A stretch of 44,343 bases of DNA from JAVVEH01 sp032251435. Its GTDB lineage: Bacteria > Verrucomicrobiota > Lentisphaeria > Oligosphaerales > MVZH01. Positions 24,377 through 32,633 of this stretch are shown here, in pieces. The DNA lies in assembly GCA_032251435.1 (NCBI GenBank), contig JAVVEH010000036.1:1-44343 (forward strand), in the 5' to 3' direction. A program made the translations under genes and the position numbers. Every line of letters begins with the position of its first letter. Positions within the stretch are counted from its first letter, which is position 1. The notes beneath the pieces were generated by a model. It was not told the origin of the DNA and ran no database searches. It was given only the letters and a program-made list of their open reading frames with translations.

Positions 24377-25807
24377 ATGCCTCCACTTACCCTCCAAGCC
24401 GCCCGGGAATTACTTTCCCGGCACAATCAGGCCCATGTTTTGGCCTTTTTCGACCAGCTTGATGAAGCTGGAAAACAGCGCCTGCTCAGTCAGCTCAGCG
24501 CCATCAATTGGGACCGGATTGATCGCTGGATTGATGAGTACGTCACCGGCTGTCCGGATCCAGGCATCCCTGAAGGGCTCCAACCCGCCCCCTATTTCCC
24601 CCTGATTCCGGAAACGGACAAAGACCGCCGGGTTTATGACCAGGCCCGGAAACGGGGCGTGGAGCTGCTGACGGCGGGCAAAGTGGCCGCCTTCACGGTG
24701 GCCGGGGGTCAGGGGACGCGTCTGGGGTACGACGCCCCGAAAGGCACTTATCCGATTTCACCGGTCAAGGGCAAAAGCCTGTTTCAACTCTTTTCAGAAA
24801 GCATTTTCCGCGCCGGGGAAAAATACGGCCATTCCATTTTATGGGTCATCATGACCAGCCCCATGAACGACGCGGACACCCGGGCCTTCTTTAAACACAA
24901 CCGTTTTTTCGGACTTGATCCGGCCGACATTATTTTCTGCCCGCAGGGGACCATGCCGGCGTTTGACATGGGTGGCAAACTCATTCTCAGCGCCAGGGAC
25001 AGCCTGGCGTTATCCCCCAACGGGCATGGCGGCAGCCTGTTGACCCTGCGTGATTCGGGAGCGCTTTCCCGCATGGCCGAAGAAGGCATCGAACACATCA
25101 CCTATTTTCAGGTTGACAATCCCCTGGTCCAACCCTTTGATCCCCTTTTTCTCGGATTGCATGACCAACTGGACTCGGACATGAGCTGCCGGTCATTAAC
25201 CAAAACCGGGCCATTTGAAAAATTGGGCAACTTCTGCGTTCATGACACCCACACCGTCGTCATTGAATACAGTGACATGCCCGATGATTTGGCCACGCTG
25301 AGAAATGAGCGAGGTGGTCTGGCCTTCCGCGCGGGCAGTCCGGCCATTCATGTCCTCAAGCGGTCCTTTGTGGAACGGTTGACCGCCGACGGCAGTCTCG
25401 CGCTGCCCTTCCACCGGGCTGAAAAAAAGATTCCCCACCTGTCCCTGGACGGAGAAAGCGTCATCACCCCGGAAACAGCCAATGGCATCAAGCTCGAGAT
25501 GTTCATATTTGACGCCCTTCCTCTGGCTCGGAACGTGTTGATTTTAGAGGCGGACCGGGCGGAATCTTTCGGGCCGGTTAAAAATCCGACCGGGGTCGAT
25601 TCCGTGGAAAGTTGCCGGGACTTGCTTGTCCGCCGGGATGTCCGGTGGTTAGCCGCCGCCGGTATCCAGGCGCCTCTCACCGCGGACGGCGCGCCGGATT
25701 GTTTGGTTGAGCTGTCGCCCGCGTCTTTTCTGGATCCGGAAGACGTGGCCGCGCGGGCGGACGAATTGACCCCTCCGGCGAGGGGGGAAGAAGCGTACTT
25801 CGCATGA
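24377..25807 (+). CDS. UTP-sugar-1-phosphate uridylyltransferase (UDPGP/UAP family)
   Basis: This 476-residue enzyme joins a sugar 1-phosphate to UTP to make a UDP-sugar. It is of the eukaryote-like UDPGP family (UDP-GlcNAc/UDP-GalNAc pyrophosphorylase), not the GlmU or GalU type. The nucleotide-binding loop is AGGQGTRLGYDAPKGTYPI (about residues 110-128), followed by ESIFRAGEKYGHSILWVIMTSP, FDMGGKLILS, and the metal and substrate strand TYFQVDNPLVQPFDP. Preferred sugar cannot be assigned, but GlcNAc-1-P fits the closest family members. It begins a chain with a small unknown gene and an LpxL-like acyltransferase, each overlapping by four bases, so it may supply UDP-GlcNAc for the envelope. 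Confidence 0.92.
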   Translation: MPPLTLQAARELLSRHNQAHVLAFFDQLDEAGKQRLLSQLSAINWDRIDRWIDEYVTGCPDPGIPEGLQPAPYFPLIPETDKDRRVYDQARKRGVELLTAGKVAAFTVAGGQGTRLGYDAPKGTYPISPVKGKSLFQLFSESIFRAGEKYGHSILWVIMTSPMNDADTRAFFKHNRFFGLDPADIIFCPQGTMPAFDMGGKLILSARDSLALSPNGHGGSLLTLRDSGALSRMAEEGIEHITYFQVDNPLVQPFDPLFLGLHDQLDSDMSCRSLTKTGPFEKLGNFCVHDTHTVVIEYSDMPDDLATLRNERGGLAFRAGSPAIHVLKRSFVERLTADGSLALPFHRAEKKIPHLSLDGESVITPETANGIKLEMFIFDALPLARNVLILEADRAESFGPVKNPTGVDSVESCRDLLVRRDVRWLAAAGIQAPLTADGAPDCLVELSPASFLDPEDVAARADELTPPARGEEAYFA

Positions 25808-26136
25808 GTTTCAGCATTGCCAGTTTCAGTCCAGAGGACATCATCACCTCGCCCCAAACGGTGATTGACGCGGTGAATCACAGTTGCCGGGAGCGGGGGA
25901 TTCCTAAAAAAATTCAAGCGGTTTGCCACGTCGGCGACAGCGTTCATTTTGTCTTGCGGCATTGTGACCGGCCGACGCGGCGCGATTACACGCTGGTTGA
26001 ACTGACGGACACCACCCAAGCGGATTTCGCGGCGGCGGTCAACAGTCGTTTTCAAGGATCCACGGATATCGTCGGCGCGTTCACAGCCCGGGGCGTTTCC
26101 TTCGCAATTTTCACTTCTATCCGCGCGAACGAATGA
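25804..26136 (+). CDS. small protein of unknown function
   Basis: This 110-residue protein is not recognised. It has no signal peptide or membrane helix. Predicted make-up is alternating strands and helices: an N-terminal helical part (QTVIDAVNHSCRERG), two strands (KIQAVCHVGDSVHFVLRHC, YTLVELTD) and a helix-strand end (DFAAAVNSRFQG...VSFAIFTSI). It overlaps both neighbours by four bases (ATGA at each end), so it is translationally coupled to the pyrophosphorylase and the acyltransferase, which supports it being real. Confidence 0.75.
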   Translation: MSFSIASFSPEDIITSPQTVIDAVNHSCRERGIPKKIQAVCHVGDSVHFVLRHCDRPTRRDYTLVELTDTTQADFAAAVNSRFQGSTDIVGAFTARGVSFAIFTSIRANE

Positions 26137-27083
26137 GCACACGAAAAAAATGGCGTAAACTACGCGCCCCATTCGCCGCCGCCGCCCTGCGCGTCGTTGT
26201 CTGGGTCGTCGTGCGTCTGCGGTATTCACACTTGGCGAAACTCGCCGCGGGTCTCGGCTGGATCGCCCACCTCTCCCCCGCGGTCCGCCGCCTTATCCGG
26301 GCCAATTTACGGGTCGCTTTTCCCGATTGGGAAGACCGTGAGATTCGGACCGGCAGCCGGATCGTGATCCAAAACAGTCTCCTAACCAGTTTAGAGTTTA
26401 TTTGGTTTTCCGCCCATCCGGGGGAAGCCAAAAAGATGATTTCCCATGCGGATGACAAATCCCGTGACAAACTTCAACAAACACTGAATGACCATATCCC
26501 GACCCTGTTCATCACGCCCCATTTAGGCAATTGGGAACTCGCCGCCAGATTCGCCTGCGAGGAGGGTATCCGAGTGTCCATCGTCGCGCGGAAGCAGAAA
26601 ATTCCAGGGTTGGAAGATCTCATTTCCACGGGCCGCCAGGGAGAAGGCTTGACGATTTACCCCCAGGAGGGCGCCGCCCGGGGCATGATGACAGCGTTGA
26701 AGAAAGGAGAAGCGGTAGGCGTTCTGATGGATCAGAATGTCAAACCCAGACGGGGGGGGGTCTTTGTGGATTTCTTCGGTTTGCCGGTGCCCGCGACCCG
26801 GGCACCGGCGGCCTTAGCCCGCAAAATGAAAGCGGATGCCATCTGCTTCGCCTGCGTCCGCCAAGGCGACGCGTTTCAATTTCATATGAAAACACTGCCT
26901 AAGCCCGCGTACGAATACGGGGACGATCTGGAGTTGACGCAAGCTCTGCTAAAATTAAACGAGGAAATGATCGCTGAGTTTCCGCTTCAATACACGTGGC
27001 TCTATGAACGGTGGCGATATATTCCTGAAGGCGCCGATCAAGCCTTGATTGACAAATACCCCTACTACAAGAAACGTTCCTGA
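26133..27083 (+). CDS. lysophospholipid acyltransferase of the LpxL/HtrB family
   Basis: A 316-residue inner-membrane acyltransferase of the family that adds secondary acyl chains to lipid A. An N-terminal hydrophobic helix (AAAALRVVVWVVVRL) anchors it. The catalytic HX4E motif is His130 to Glu135 in TPHLGNWELA, and the downstream phrase GVLMDQNVKPRRGGVFVDFFG carries the conserved DQ motif. Whether its acceptor is lipid A or another glycolipid cannot be told. A run of nine G (26752-26760) lies within the reading frame at the KPRRGG codons; slippage there would truncate the enzyme. Confidence 0.92.
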   Translation: MSTRKKWRKLRAPFAAAALRVVVWVVVRLRYSHLAKLAAGLGWIAHLSPAVRRLIRANLRVAFPDWEDREIRTGSRIVIQNSLLTSLEFIWFSAHPGEAKKMISHADDKSRDKLQQTLNDHIPTLFITPHLGNWELAARFACEEGIRVSIVARKQKIPGLEDLISTGRQGEGLTIYPQEGAARGMMTALKKGEAVGVLMDQNVKPRRGGVFVDFFGLPVPATRAPAALARKMKADAICFACVRQGDAFQFHMKTLPKPAYEYGDDLELTQALLKLNEEMIAEFPLQYTWLYERWRYIPEGADQALIDKYPYYKKRS

Positions 27084-27117
27084 CTCAACCGGCCCCGGAC
27101 AACGGTGTCTCTCTCTT

Positions 27118-28266
27118 ATGCTCAGTTACATCCTCCGCAGACTTTTATTAATGATTCCGACGCTGTTTGGCATTCTCACCATCACGTTTATGATCATTCA
27201 ATTTGTCCCTGGCGGCCCGCTTGACCAGATTCGGCAAACGCTGGAAGGCGGGGGGCCCGGGGGCGCTGAAGTCGGCGGCGGCGCGGCGCCTCAGGCCGGG
27301 GGAAGTGACGGCGTCCGACGGCGGGGAATCAGCCAGGAGGACCTGGACCGGTTAAAAGCGATTTATCATCTCGACCGTCCATTGCTCGAACGGTACCTGC
27401 GCACCTTCATCTGGTTTTCCCGGTCCGACAAAAGCGTGCCGTTGCGTAAAGCCCTGTTAGACGGGGATAACTGGGATGGCATGCTGCTTTTCAAATTCGG
27501 TGACTCGTTCTACCGGAATCGAAATGTGCTGGGATTGATTGGTGACGCCTTGCCCGTCTCCATCTCATTGGGATTCTGGAGTTTTCTTCTCACCTATCCG
27601 ACGTGTATCCTTCTCGGCATCGCCAAAGGCGTTCGGGAAGGCACCAAATTCGATGCCGTCAGCAGTGTCATCATTCTAGCGGGCAACAGCATTCCCGGTT
27701 TTGTCATGGCCATCCTTCTCATTGTTTTTTTCGGGCCGGGAGAAAAAGCGTTTATCCCTTTTATTCCTCTGGACGGACTCACGTCATCCGGTTCTTTCGG
27801 CTATGAGGACTGGAGTTTTTTCAAAAAAACACTGGATTATTTCCAGCATTTAGCCGCGCCGGTTTTCTGTTTAAGCATTGGCAGTCTGGCTGTTCTGACC
27901 ATTCTCACCAAAAATTCCATTCTTGAAGAAATTCGCAAACAATACACCATCACGGCGAAAGCCAAGGGCTTATCCAACACCCAAGTCCTCTTCCGTCATA
28001 TTCTGCGGAACGCCATGCTGCCTCTGGTCACCAGTTTCCCGAGCCGGTTTGTCGCGATTTTCTTCACCGGCAGTTTATTGATCGAACGGATCTTTAAATT
28101 GGACGGGCTGGGCCGACTCAGCTATGACGCGCTGATCACCCGCGACTACCCCATCGTCATGGGCAGCTTGTTCATTATGACACTGATCGCCTTGCTCACC
28201 CAACTCATCACCGACATTTGTTATGTGGTCGTCGATCCGCGGATTTCCTTCAGCGGCTCCCAATAG
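27118..28266 (+). CDS. ABC transporter permease of the YejB/OppB type
   Basis: An inner-membrane permease of 382 residues. It starts with the family phrase MLSYILRRLLLMIPTLFGILTITF; the ATG at 27118 was chosen because an upstream frame overlaps the acyltransferase gene and lacks the family start. Six hydrophobic segments, a 40-residue Gly-rich insert after the first (about 45-85) and the EAA-like loop (EEIRKQYTITAKAKGLSNTQVLFRHILRNAMLP) are visible. YejB-type permeases import peptides such as microcin C with YejA, YejE and YejF, but none of these genes is next to it, so it is an orphan here. It follows the acyltransferase by 34 bases. Confidence 0.88.
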   Translation: MLSYILRRLLLMIPTLFGILTITFMIIQFVPGGPLDQIRQTLEGGGPGGAEVGGGAAPQAGGSDGVRRRGISQEDLDRLKAIYHLDRPLLERYLRTFIWFSRSDKSVPLRKALLDGDNWDGMLLFKFGDSFYRNRNVLGLIGDALPVSISLGFWSFLLTYPTCILLGIAKGVREGTKFDAVSSVIILAGNSIPGFVMAILLIVFFGPGEKAFIPFIPLDGLTSSGSFGYEDWSFFKKTLDYFQHLAAPVFCLSIGSLAVLTILTKNSILEEIRKQYTITAKAKGLSNTQVLFRHILRNAMLPLVTSFPSRFVAIFFTGSLLIERIFKLDGLGRLSYDALITRDYPIVMGSLFIMTLIALLTQLITDICYVVVDPRISFSGSQ

Positions 28267-28296
28267 GCTGACAGCCATTTTTTCTGTTTCTGAGTC

Positions 28297-28322
28297 TTGA
28301 CAATTCCCTGTGGTGATATACT
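28297..28322 (+). promoter_or_regulatory. putative promoter of the PspA-flotillin operon
   Basis: TTGACA (28297-28302) is followed by the extended -10 TGATATACT (28314-28322). The spacing is short (14 bases) for TATACT, or 16 if TACTTT is the -10. It stands about 100 bases before the first gene of the cassette. No sigma-54 site of the kind found before enterobacterial psp operons was seen. Confidence 0.4.
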
Positions 28323-28421
28323 TTGACTGCACGACGAGGATTGGAACCCCATTCTTAACAAGATCTCCGGACCGATCCAGGCGCCGACTTTGGACATGGA
28401 TATTGGCAAAAGGAGAGCCCG

Positions 28422-28991
28422 ATGAGCAAGCTGTTCGACCAGGCGCGAGCCCGGCTCAGGAATAGTATTGACGATAAGGAGGAGGCCAAAACCGCACGGG
28501 GAGACGGTCCCGCCGACGTGAGCCAGGTCGCGAAAGACATACAGGAAGCGGCCGCGGAGGCGGTTGACAATGTGGTGGCGAGCCCTTTCCGTTTAAAAAA
28601 GGCGCTTCAGCAACGCGCCACTAAAAAGGTTTTGGAAACCCAGGAGAAATTCACGGACCTTCTCCCCGCCTTGGCCCAGGCTGGATTCCGGCTTGATTCA
28701 TGCGCTATTGACGCCAGTATGTCGCCGACCATCATGTCCCGTTTTTCAGTCACCCGACAGCTCACTGATGAAGAGGAAGAAGAATTCCTGGCTGCCAACC
28801 GGGGAAACCGGTTTGCCTATCTCCTCTTTGAAAGTCTTTTCCGAGCGGTCAACGTAGCCGAAACCCTGGATTTCCCGGGTTTACATTTCGCCGGTCTGGA
28901 GGTCCGTGTCACCGCCAGCCCAAAAGTAAGCATGCTCTACCGGAGCGTCCAGGTCCAGGAATTGGGCCAAACAGTCATCCACGGAGGTTGA
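28422..28991 (+). CDS. unknown first protein of the PspA-flotillin cassette
   Basis: The 189-residue product is not recognised. A strong AAGGAG site precedes the ATG. The N-terminal half is helical and charged (about residues 1-80, Ala- and Lys-rich, possibly an amphipathic membrane-binding or coiled-coil segment). The C-terminal half looks alpha/beta with a QLTDEEEEEFLAANRG linker and ends in VRVTASPKVSMLYRSVQVQELG. There is no signal peptide. It ends three bases before the PspA gene, with which it must be co-translated, so a role as PspA partner or regulator is an inference from context. Confidence 0.75.
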   Translation: MSKLFDQARARLRNSIDDKEEAKTARGDGPADVSQVAKDIQEAAAEAVDNVVASPFRLKKALQQRATKKVLETQEKFTDLLPALAQAGFRLDSCAIDASMSPTIMSRFSVTRQLTDEEEEEFLAANRGNRFAYLLFESLFRAVNVAETLDFPGLHFAGLEVRVTASPKVSMLYRSVQVQELGQTVIHGG

Positions 28992-28994
28992 AAA

Positions 28995-29666
28995 ATGGGA
29001 AAACTAGCAAGAGCGATCAGTAATTGGTTCAAAGACAAACACGATCAAATGGCTGGACTTTTCACGGATCCCGAACGGGACACCAAAATCGCCATCGAGG
29101 ATAGTAAGCGGCTCGTTGAGGCGTTCACCGAAAAAGTGGCCCGCCTGATGGCGGAGACCAAAAAGCTCAAAAAACTTCTGGTGGACGCCGAAGCGGATGT
29201 GGAAAAATGGCGCGGGATCGCCGTCAAAGCCGCCGAAGCCCGGGACGAGGGAGATGCCCGCACCGCCCTCACCCGTAAGGCCGCCGCCGTGAAAAGAGTT
29301 GAAACGCTTGAAGCCGAAGTCGCTCAGAACGAAGAAGTGACTGAAAAACTCCGCGCTCAGATCGCCGACACCAAAGCCCGGATTGACCAGGCCGAAGCCG
29401 ACCGCGCGCGTTTAGTGGCCCGCTTGGAAGGAACCCAAATCCGCAAAGACGCCGCGAAAGCCGGGGCTAACTTTGGGGATACCAGCAATCCTCTGGCCGC
29501 TCTGGATGACCTGGAACGGGCCGTCAAGAACAGCGAGGCCGAAGCCGAAGCCTGGGAAGAACTTCTCGGCGAAGACAGTGAGGGCGAGGTCCTGGAGACA
29601 AAATACAACACGGAGAATGACGCTATCGAAGCCGAGTTGGCAGAACTCATGAAGGGGAAAAAGTGA
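28995..29666 (+). CDS. PspA/IM30 family protein
   Basis: PspA/IM30 proteins bind stressed inner membranes, form large ESCRT-III-like assemblies and limit proton leakage. This 223-residue member begins with an amphipathic helix (GKLARAISNWFKDKHDQM) and the family's PERDTKIAIEDSKRLVEAF phrase, then is almost wholly coiled-coil (about 45-160) with Lys, Glu and Ala repeats and a final helical hairpin. It has a GGAGG ribosome site inside the previous gene's end. It differs from enterobacterial PspA by its acidic C-terminal tail and by lying with a flotillin and an ATPase, not with PspBC. Confidence 0.9.
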   Translation: MGKLARAISNWFKDKHDQMAGLFTDPERDTKIAIEDSKRLVEAFTEKVARLMAETKKLKKLLVDAEADVEKWRGIAVKAAEARDEGDARTALTRKAAAVKRVETLEAEVAQNEEVTEKLRAQIADTKARIDQAEADRARLVARLEGTQIRKDAAKAGANFGDTSNPLAALDDLERAVKNSEAEAEAWEELLGEDSEGEVLETKYNTENDAIEAELAELMKGKK

Positions 29667-29714
29667 ATCCGGCGAAAGCCCTGCCACATGTCCTGACGCG
29701 GAAACAGGTTTAAT

Positions 29715-30398
29715 ATGGAATTTCTTCATACGATATTTTCCGGCCCGATGCTGGTCTACAGCGTCTCGCTCTGCTTGATGTTGCTTTACTGGCTGATCAT
29801 TCTGATTGGCTTGATCGATATCGAGTCACTGGATGCTGTTTTCGGTTTTGGTGACGCTTTGGAGGGCGCGGGAGAAGTGGCGGGAGAAGCGGCCGCGGAA
29901 TCCGCGGGGGACGCGTTGGCTGGCGCGGCGGCGCCTGGCCCTCTGGAAGCGGTGCTCGGATTCATCGGCATCGGGACCGTTCCGGTAACCATTGTCGGCA
30001 GCATTCTGATTATCACCATGTGGTTTCTGGCTTTCTGCCTGTATTATTTTGTGTCGCCGGTCGTGACGCACCTGGCCCCCCCCCTGATAATCACCCTGTG
30101 CTTTTTTCTGCTCTCGGCCTTTGGCAGTTACTTCACCACGGGGTTGCTGACGCGCCCGCTGCGGAAAGTTTTCACGGTTGTCAGCACCCATGCCGGTTAT
30201 CACCTGGTGGGACGGACCTGCAAAATTCGCAGCAGCGAAGTGACCGAAATGTTTGGTGAGGCTGAATTGATGGTGAAGGATTCATTCATCATCATTTCGG
30301 TCCGTTGCGATGAGGAGAATAATCTGAAAAAAGGCGAAGAGGCTGTGATTATTGACTATCAAAAAGAAACCCACCTATACGACGTGCGAAAACTTTAA
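29715..30398 (+). CDS. YqiJ-like membrane protein with OB-fold domain
   Basis: A 227-residue inner-membrane protein with a membrane segment near residues 11-35, an Ala/Gly/Glu-rich loop (FGDALEGAGEVAGEAAAES), two more hydrophobic segments (about 83-150), and a soluble OB-fold-like C-terminus (about 155-227, ending in KKGEEAVIIDYQKETHLYDVRKL). The layout is that of YqiJ, the partner of the flotillin YqiK, and of NfeD-like proteins. It lies immediately before the YqiK-type gene, exactly as in the E. coli yqiJ-yqiK pair. Confidence 0.85.
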   Translation: MEFLHTIFSGPMLVYSVSLCLMLLYWLIILIGLIDIESLDAVFGFGDALEGAGEVAGEAAAESAGDALAGAAAPGPLEAVLGFIGIGTVPVTIVGSILIITMWFLAFCLYYFVSPVVTHLAPPLIITLCFFLLSAFGSYFTTGLLTRPLRKVFTVVSTHAGYHLVGRTCKIRSSEVTEMFGEAELMVKDSFIIISVRCDEENNLKKGEEAVIIDYQKETHLYDVRKL

Positions 30399-30467
30399 CA
30401 ACCGACCCCGACCGTTATCATTGAATCGACCGCGAACGAAGCGCTTAAAAACAGGAGAACGTTGCGC

Positions 30468-32504
30468 ATGATCACTCCATTCATTCCCTTGGGAGCCCTG
30501 TCCATTCCAGAACCCCTTCTGGCCGTACTGATTGTCATCGGGTCACTCATCGTCATCGTCTTTGGCTTGATGATCCTGGCCGTCCAATTTTACCGCAAGG
30601 TGGAACAGGGGCAAGCCTTGATCCTGAATAAATTGCGTGACAAAGTTCAAGTCAGTTTCACGGGTGGCATTGTCCTGCCGATCATCCACAAAGCGGAAGT
30701 GATGGACATCTCCGTCCGGGCCATGGAAGTGGAGCGTTCCGGTAAAAACGGCTTGATTTGCGAAGACAACATGCGGGCGGACATCCGGGTGACTTTCTAC
30801 GTCCGGGTGAACAAAACCCAGGAAGATGTGCTCAAGGTCGCCCAGTCCGTCGGTTGCAAACGCGCGTCGACCAAGGAAACGCTGGAAGAACTCTTCCAGG
30901 CCAAATTCTCCGAAGCTCTGAAAACGGTGGGTAAGCAGATGGAGTTTACCACGCTGTTCACCGAACGGGAGAGATTTAAAGAACAGATCATTAAAGTCAT
31001 TGGTGAGGATTTGAACGGCTATCGCCTGGAAGACGCGGCCATTGACTATTTGGAACAGACCCCGTTGTCCTCTCTCGATGACTCCAATATCCTCGATGCC
31101 CAGGGGATTCGTAAAATTGTTGACTTGACCGCCCGCGAGGCCGTTCAGACCAATGATTTCCGCCGCAACCGCGAGAAAATCATCAAGGCCCAGGATGTGG
31201 AGGCCCGCGAAAAGATTCTGGAGCTGGAGCGCCAGCAGGCCGACGCCGAAGCCAGGCAGGCCCGCGAAATCGCCACCGTGCAAGCCCGCGAACAGGCCGA
31301 AGCGGAAAAAGTGGAAGCTGAAGAACGCCTGAAATCTGAAAGCGCCCGCATCGCCACCGACGAGGAACTGGCGGTCGCTGAGGAAAATAAACTCCGCCAG
31401 ATTGAAATTGCCGCCAAAGCCAAGGAGCGGACGATCGCGGTCGAAACCGAACGCGTCGAACGCGACCGGCAATTGGAAGCGGTCGAACGCGAACGGGCCG
31501 TGGCCATCAAGGACATGGAAAAGGCGAAACAGGTCGAAACAGAAAAGAAAGAAGTCGAAGATATCATCCGTGAACGCGTGATGGTCCAACGCACCGTGGC
31601 CGAAGAAGAAGAGAAGATCAAAGACACCCGCGAAATCATGACCGCCGAGCGGGAACGCAAGCGGCAGGTGATCGAAGCCGAACGGGAAGCCGAACAGGAA
31701 CGCGTCAAAGAAGTCGTGGCCGCCAAGGCTAAAGAAGAGGCCGCTGAAAGCCTGTTCGCCGAAATGGTCAAAATGGCCGAAGCCGAACGGGTTAAATCCG
31801 AAAACATCAGCGAAGCCAAAAAAGTGTTGGCTGAAGGGGTCATCGCCGAGGAATCCGCTTTGGGCTTAGCTCAAGTCAAGGTTAAAGAGGGCGAGGCGCG
31901 TGCCATTGAACTGACCGGGAAAGCGGAAGCTCTGGCTCAGACGGAAAAACACAAAGCCACCGCGTTCGGTCTGGAAGCCGAAGGCGAATCTGAAGCTAAA
32001 GCCATGGCCGCCAAGTTCCATGCGGAAGCCGAAGGCATCAACGAAAAAGCCGCCGCCATGAAGGAATTTGACGGGGTCGGCCGCGAACATGAAGAGTTCA
32101 AACTGGAACTCAATAAGGCCAAAGAAATTGAGCTGGCCGCCATCGATGTCCAGCGCAAGGTCGCCGAATACCAGGCTGATGTCCTCGCCGAAGCCATGAA
32201 ACAGGCGGACATCGACATCGTCGGCGGCGACGGAAAATTCCTGGAAACCTTTTTCCGCTCCATCAGCCTAGCCAAGAGTGTTGATGGATTTGTTGACAAG
32301 AGCAAAGAAGCCACCAAACTGGTGGCAGGCGACAGCGCTAACATCATGACCAAGCTGTCCAACGTTCTGGCCGATAGCGGGATCAGCAGCGAAGATGTGA
32401 AAAATCTGAGCATGTCTCAGATGTTAAACAAACTCAGCAAAACTGAAAATCCTGACACCGCCAAACGGCTCGAAGAGATCATCGGCTGGCTGGCGGAACA
32501 ATAA
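30468..32504 (+). CDS. flotillin-like SPFH protein (YqiK type)
   Basis: Flotillins are scaffold proteins of ordered membrane regions. The 678-residue protein starts with a membrane anchor (about residues 14-38), then the SPFH/band 7 domain (about 45-215), then a very long Glu/Ala/Arg-rich coiled coil (about 220-520) and a C-terminal flotillin segment with repeated AEAEG phrases (about 480-560) and a helical tail. The ATG was taken 10 bases after the AGGAG site; a TTG two codons earlier is possible. It follows the YqiJ-like gene and precedes the giant ATPase by 129 bases with no clear terminator between. The long coiled coil suits self-assembly or binding to the coiled-coil ATPase. Confidence 0.92.
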   Translation: MITPFIPLGALSIPEPLLAVLIVIGSLIVIVFGLMILAVQFYRKVEQGQALILNKLRDKVQVSFTGGIVLPIIHKAEVMDISVRAMEVERSGKNGLICEDNMRADIRVTFYVRVNKTQEDVLKVAQSVGCKRASTKETLEELFQAKFSEALKTVGKQMEFTTLFTERERFKEQIIKVIGEDLNGYRLEDAAIDYLEQTPLSSLDDSNILDAQGIRKIVDLTAREAVQTNDFRRNREKIIKAQDVEAREKILELERQQADAEARQAREIATVQAREQAEAEKVEAEERLKSESARIATDEELAVAEENKLRQIEIAAKAKERTIAVETERVERDRQLEAVERERAVAIKDMEKAKQVETEKKEVEDIIRERVMVQRTVAEEEEKIKDTREIMTAERERKRQVIEAEREAEQERVKEVVAAKAKEEAAESLFAEMVKMAEAERVKSENISEAKKVLAEGVIAEESALGLAQVKVKEGEARAIELTGKAEALAQTEKHKATAFGLEAEGESEAKAMAAKFHAEAEGINEKAAAMKEFDGVGREHEEFKLELNKAKEIELAAIDVQRKVAEYQADVLAEAMKQADIDIVGGDGKFLETFFRSISLAKSVDGFVDKSKEATKLVAGDSANIMTKLSNVLADSGISSEDVKNLSMSQMLNKLSKTENPDTAKRLEEIIGWLAEQ

Positions 32505-32633
32505 CACGAACAGGCCAAAGCCTGAACCGCGCGCCTGACGAAAAGTATTGCTGACGGCAAAGCCTCATACGGGGCGAGCCGCTTCGGCGCATGCGCATTG
32601 GACACCTGACAAAACCGCGGATTTTTTGATCCT

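Noticed and set aside
28267..28421. Sigma-54 site for the PspA cassette as in enterobacterial psp
   Set aside because: No GG-N10-GC pair with proper flanks was found; only a sigma-70-like candidate is present.
30543..31589. Long antisense open frame across the flotillin gene
   Set aside because: It is a shadow of the highly repetitive Glu/Ala/Arg codons; the composition (Phe- and Leu-rich) is not like a real protein and the sense gene is clear.
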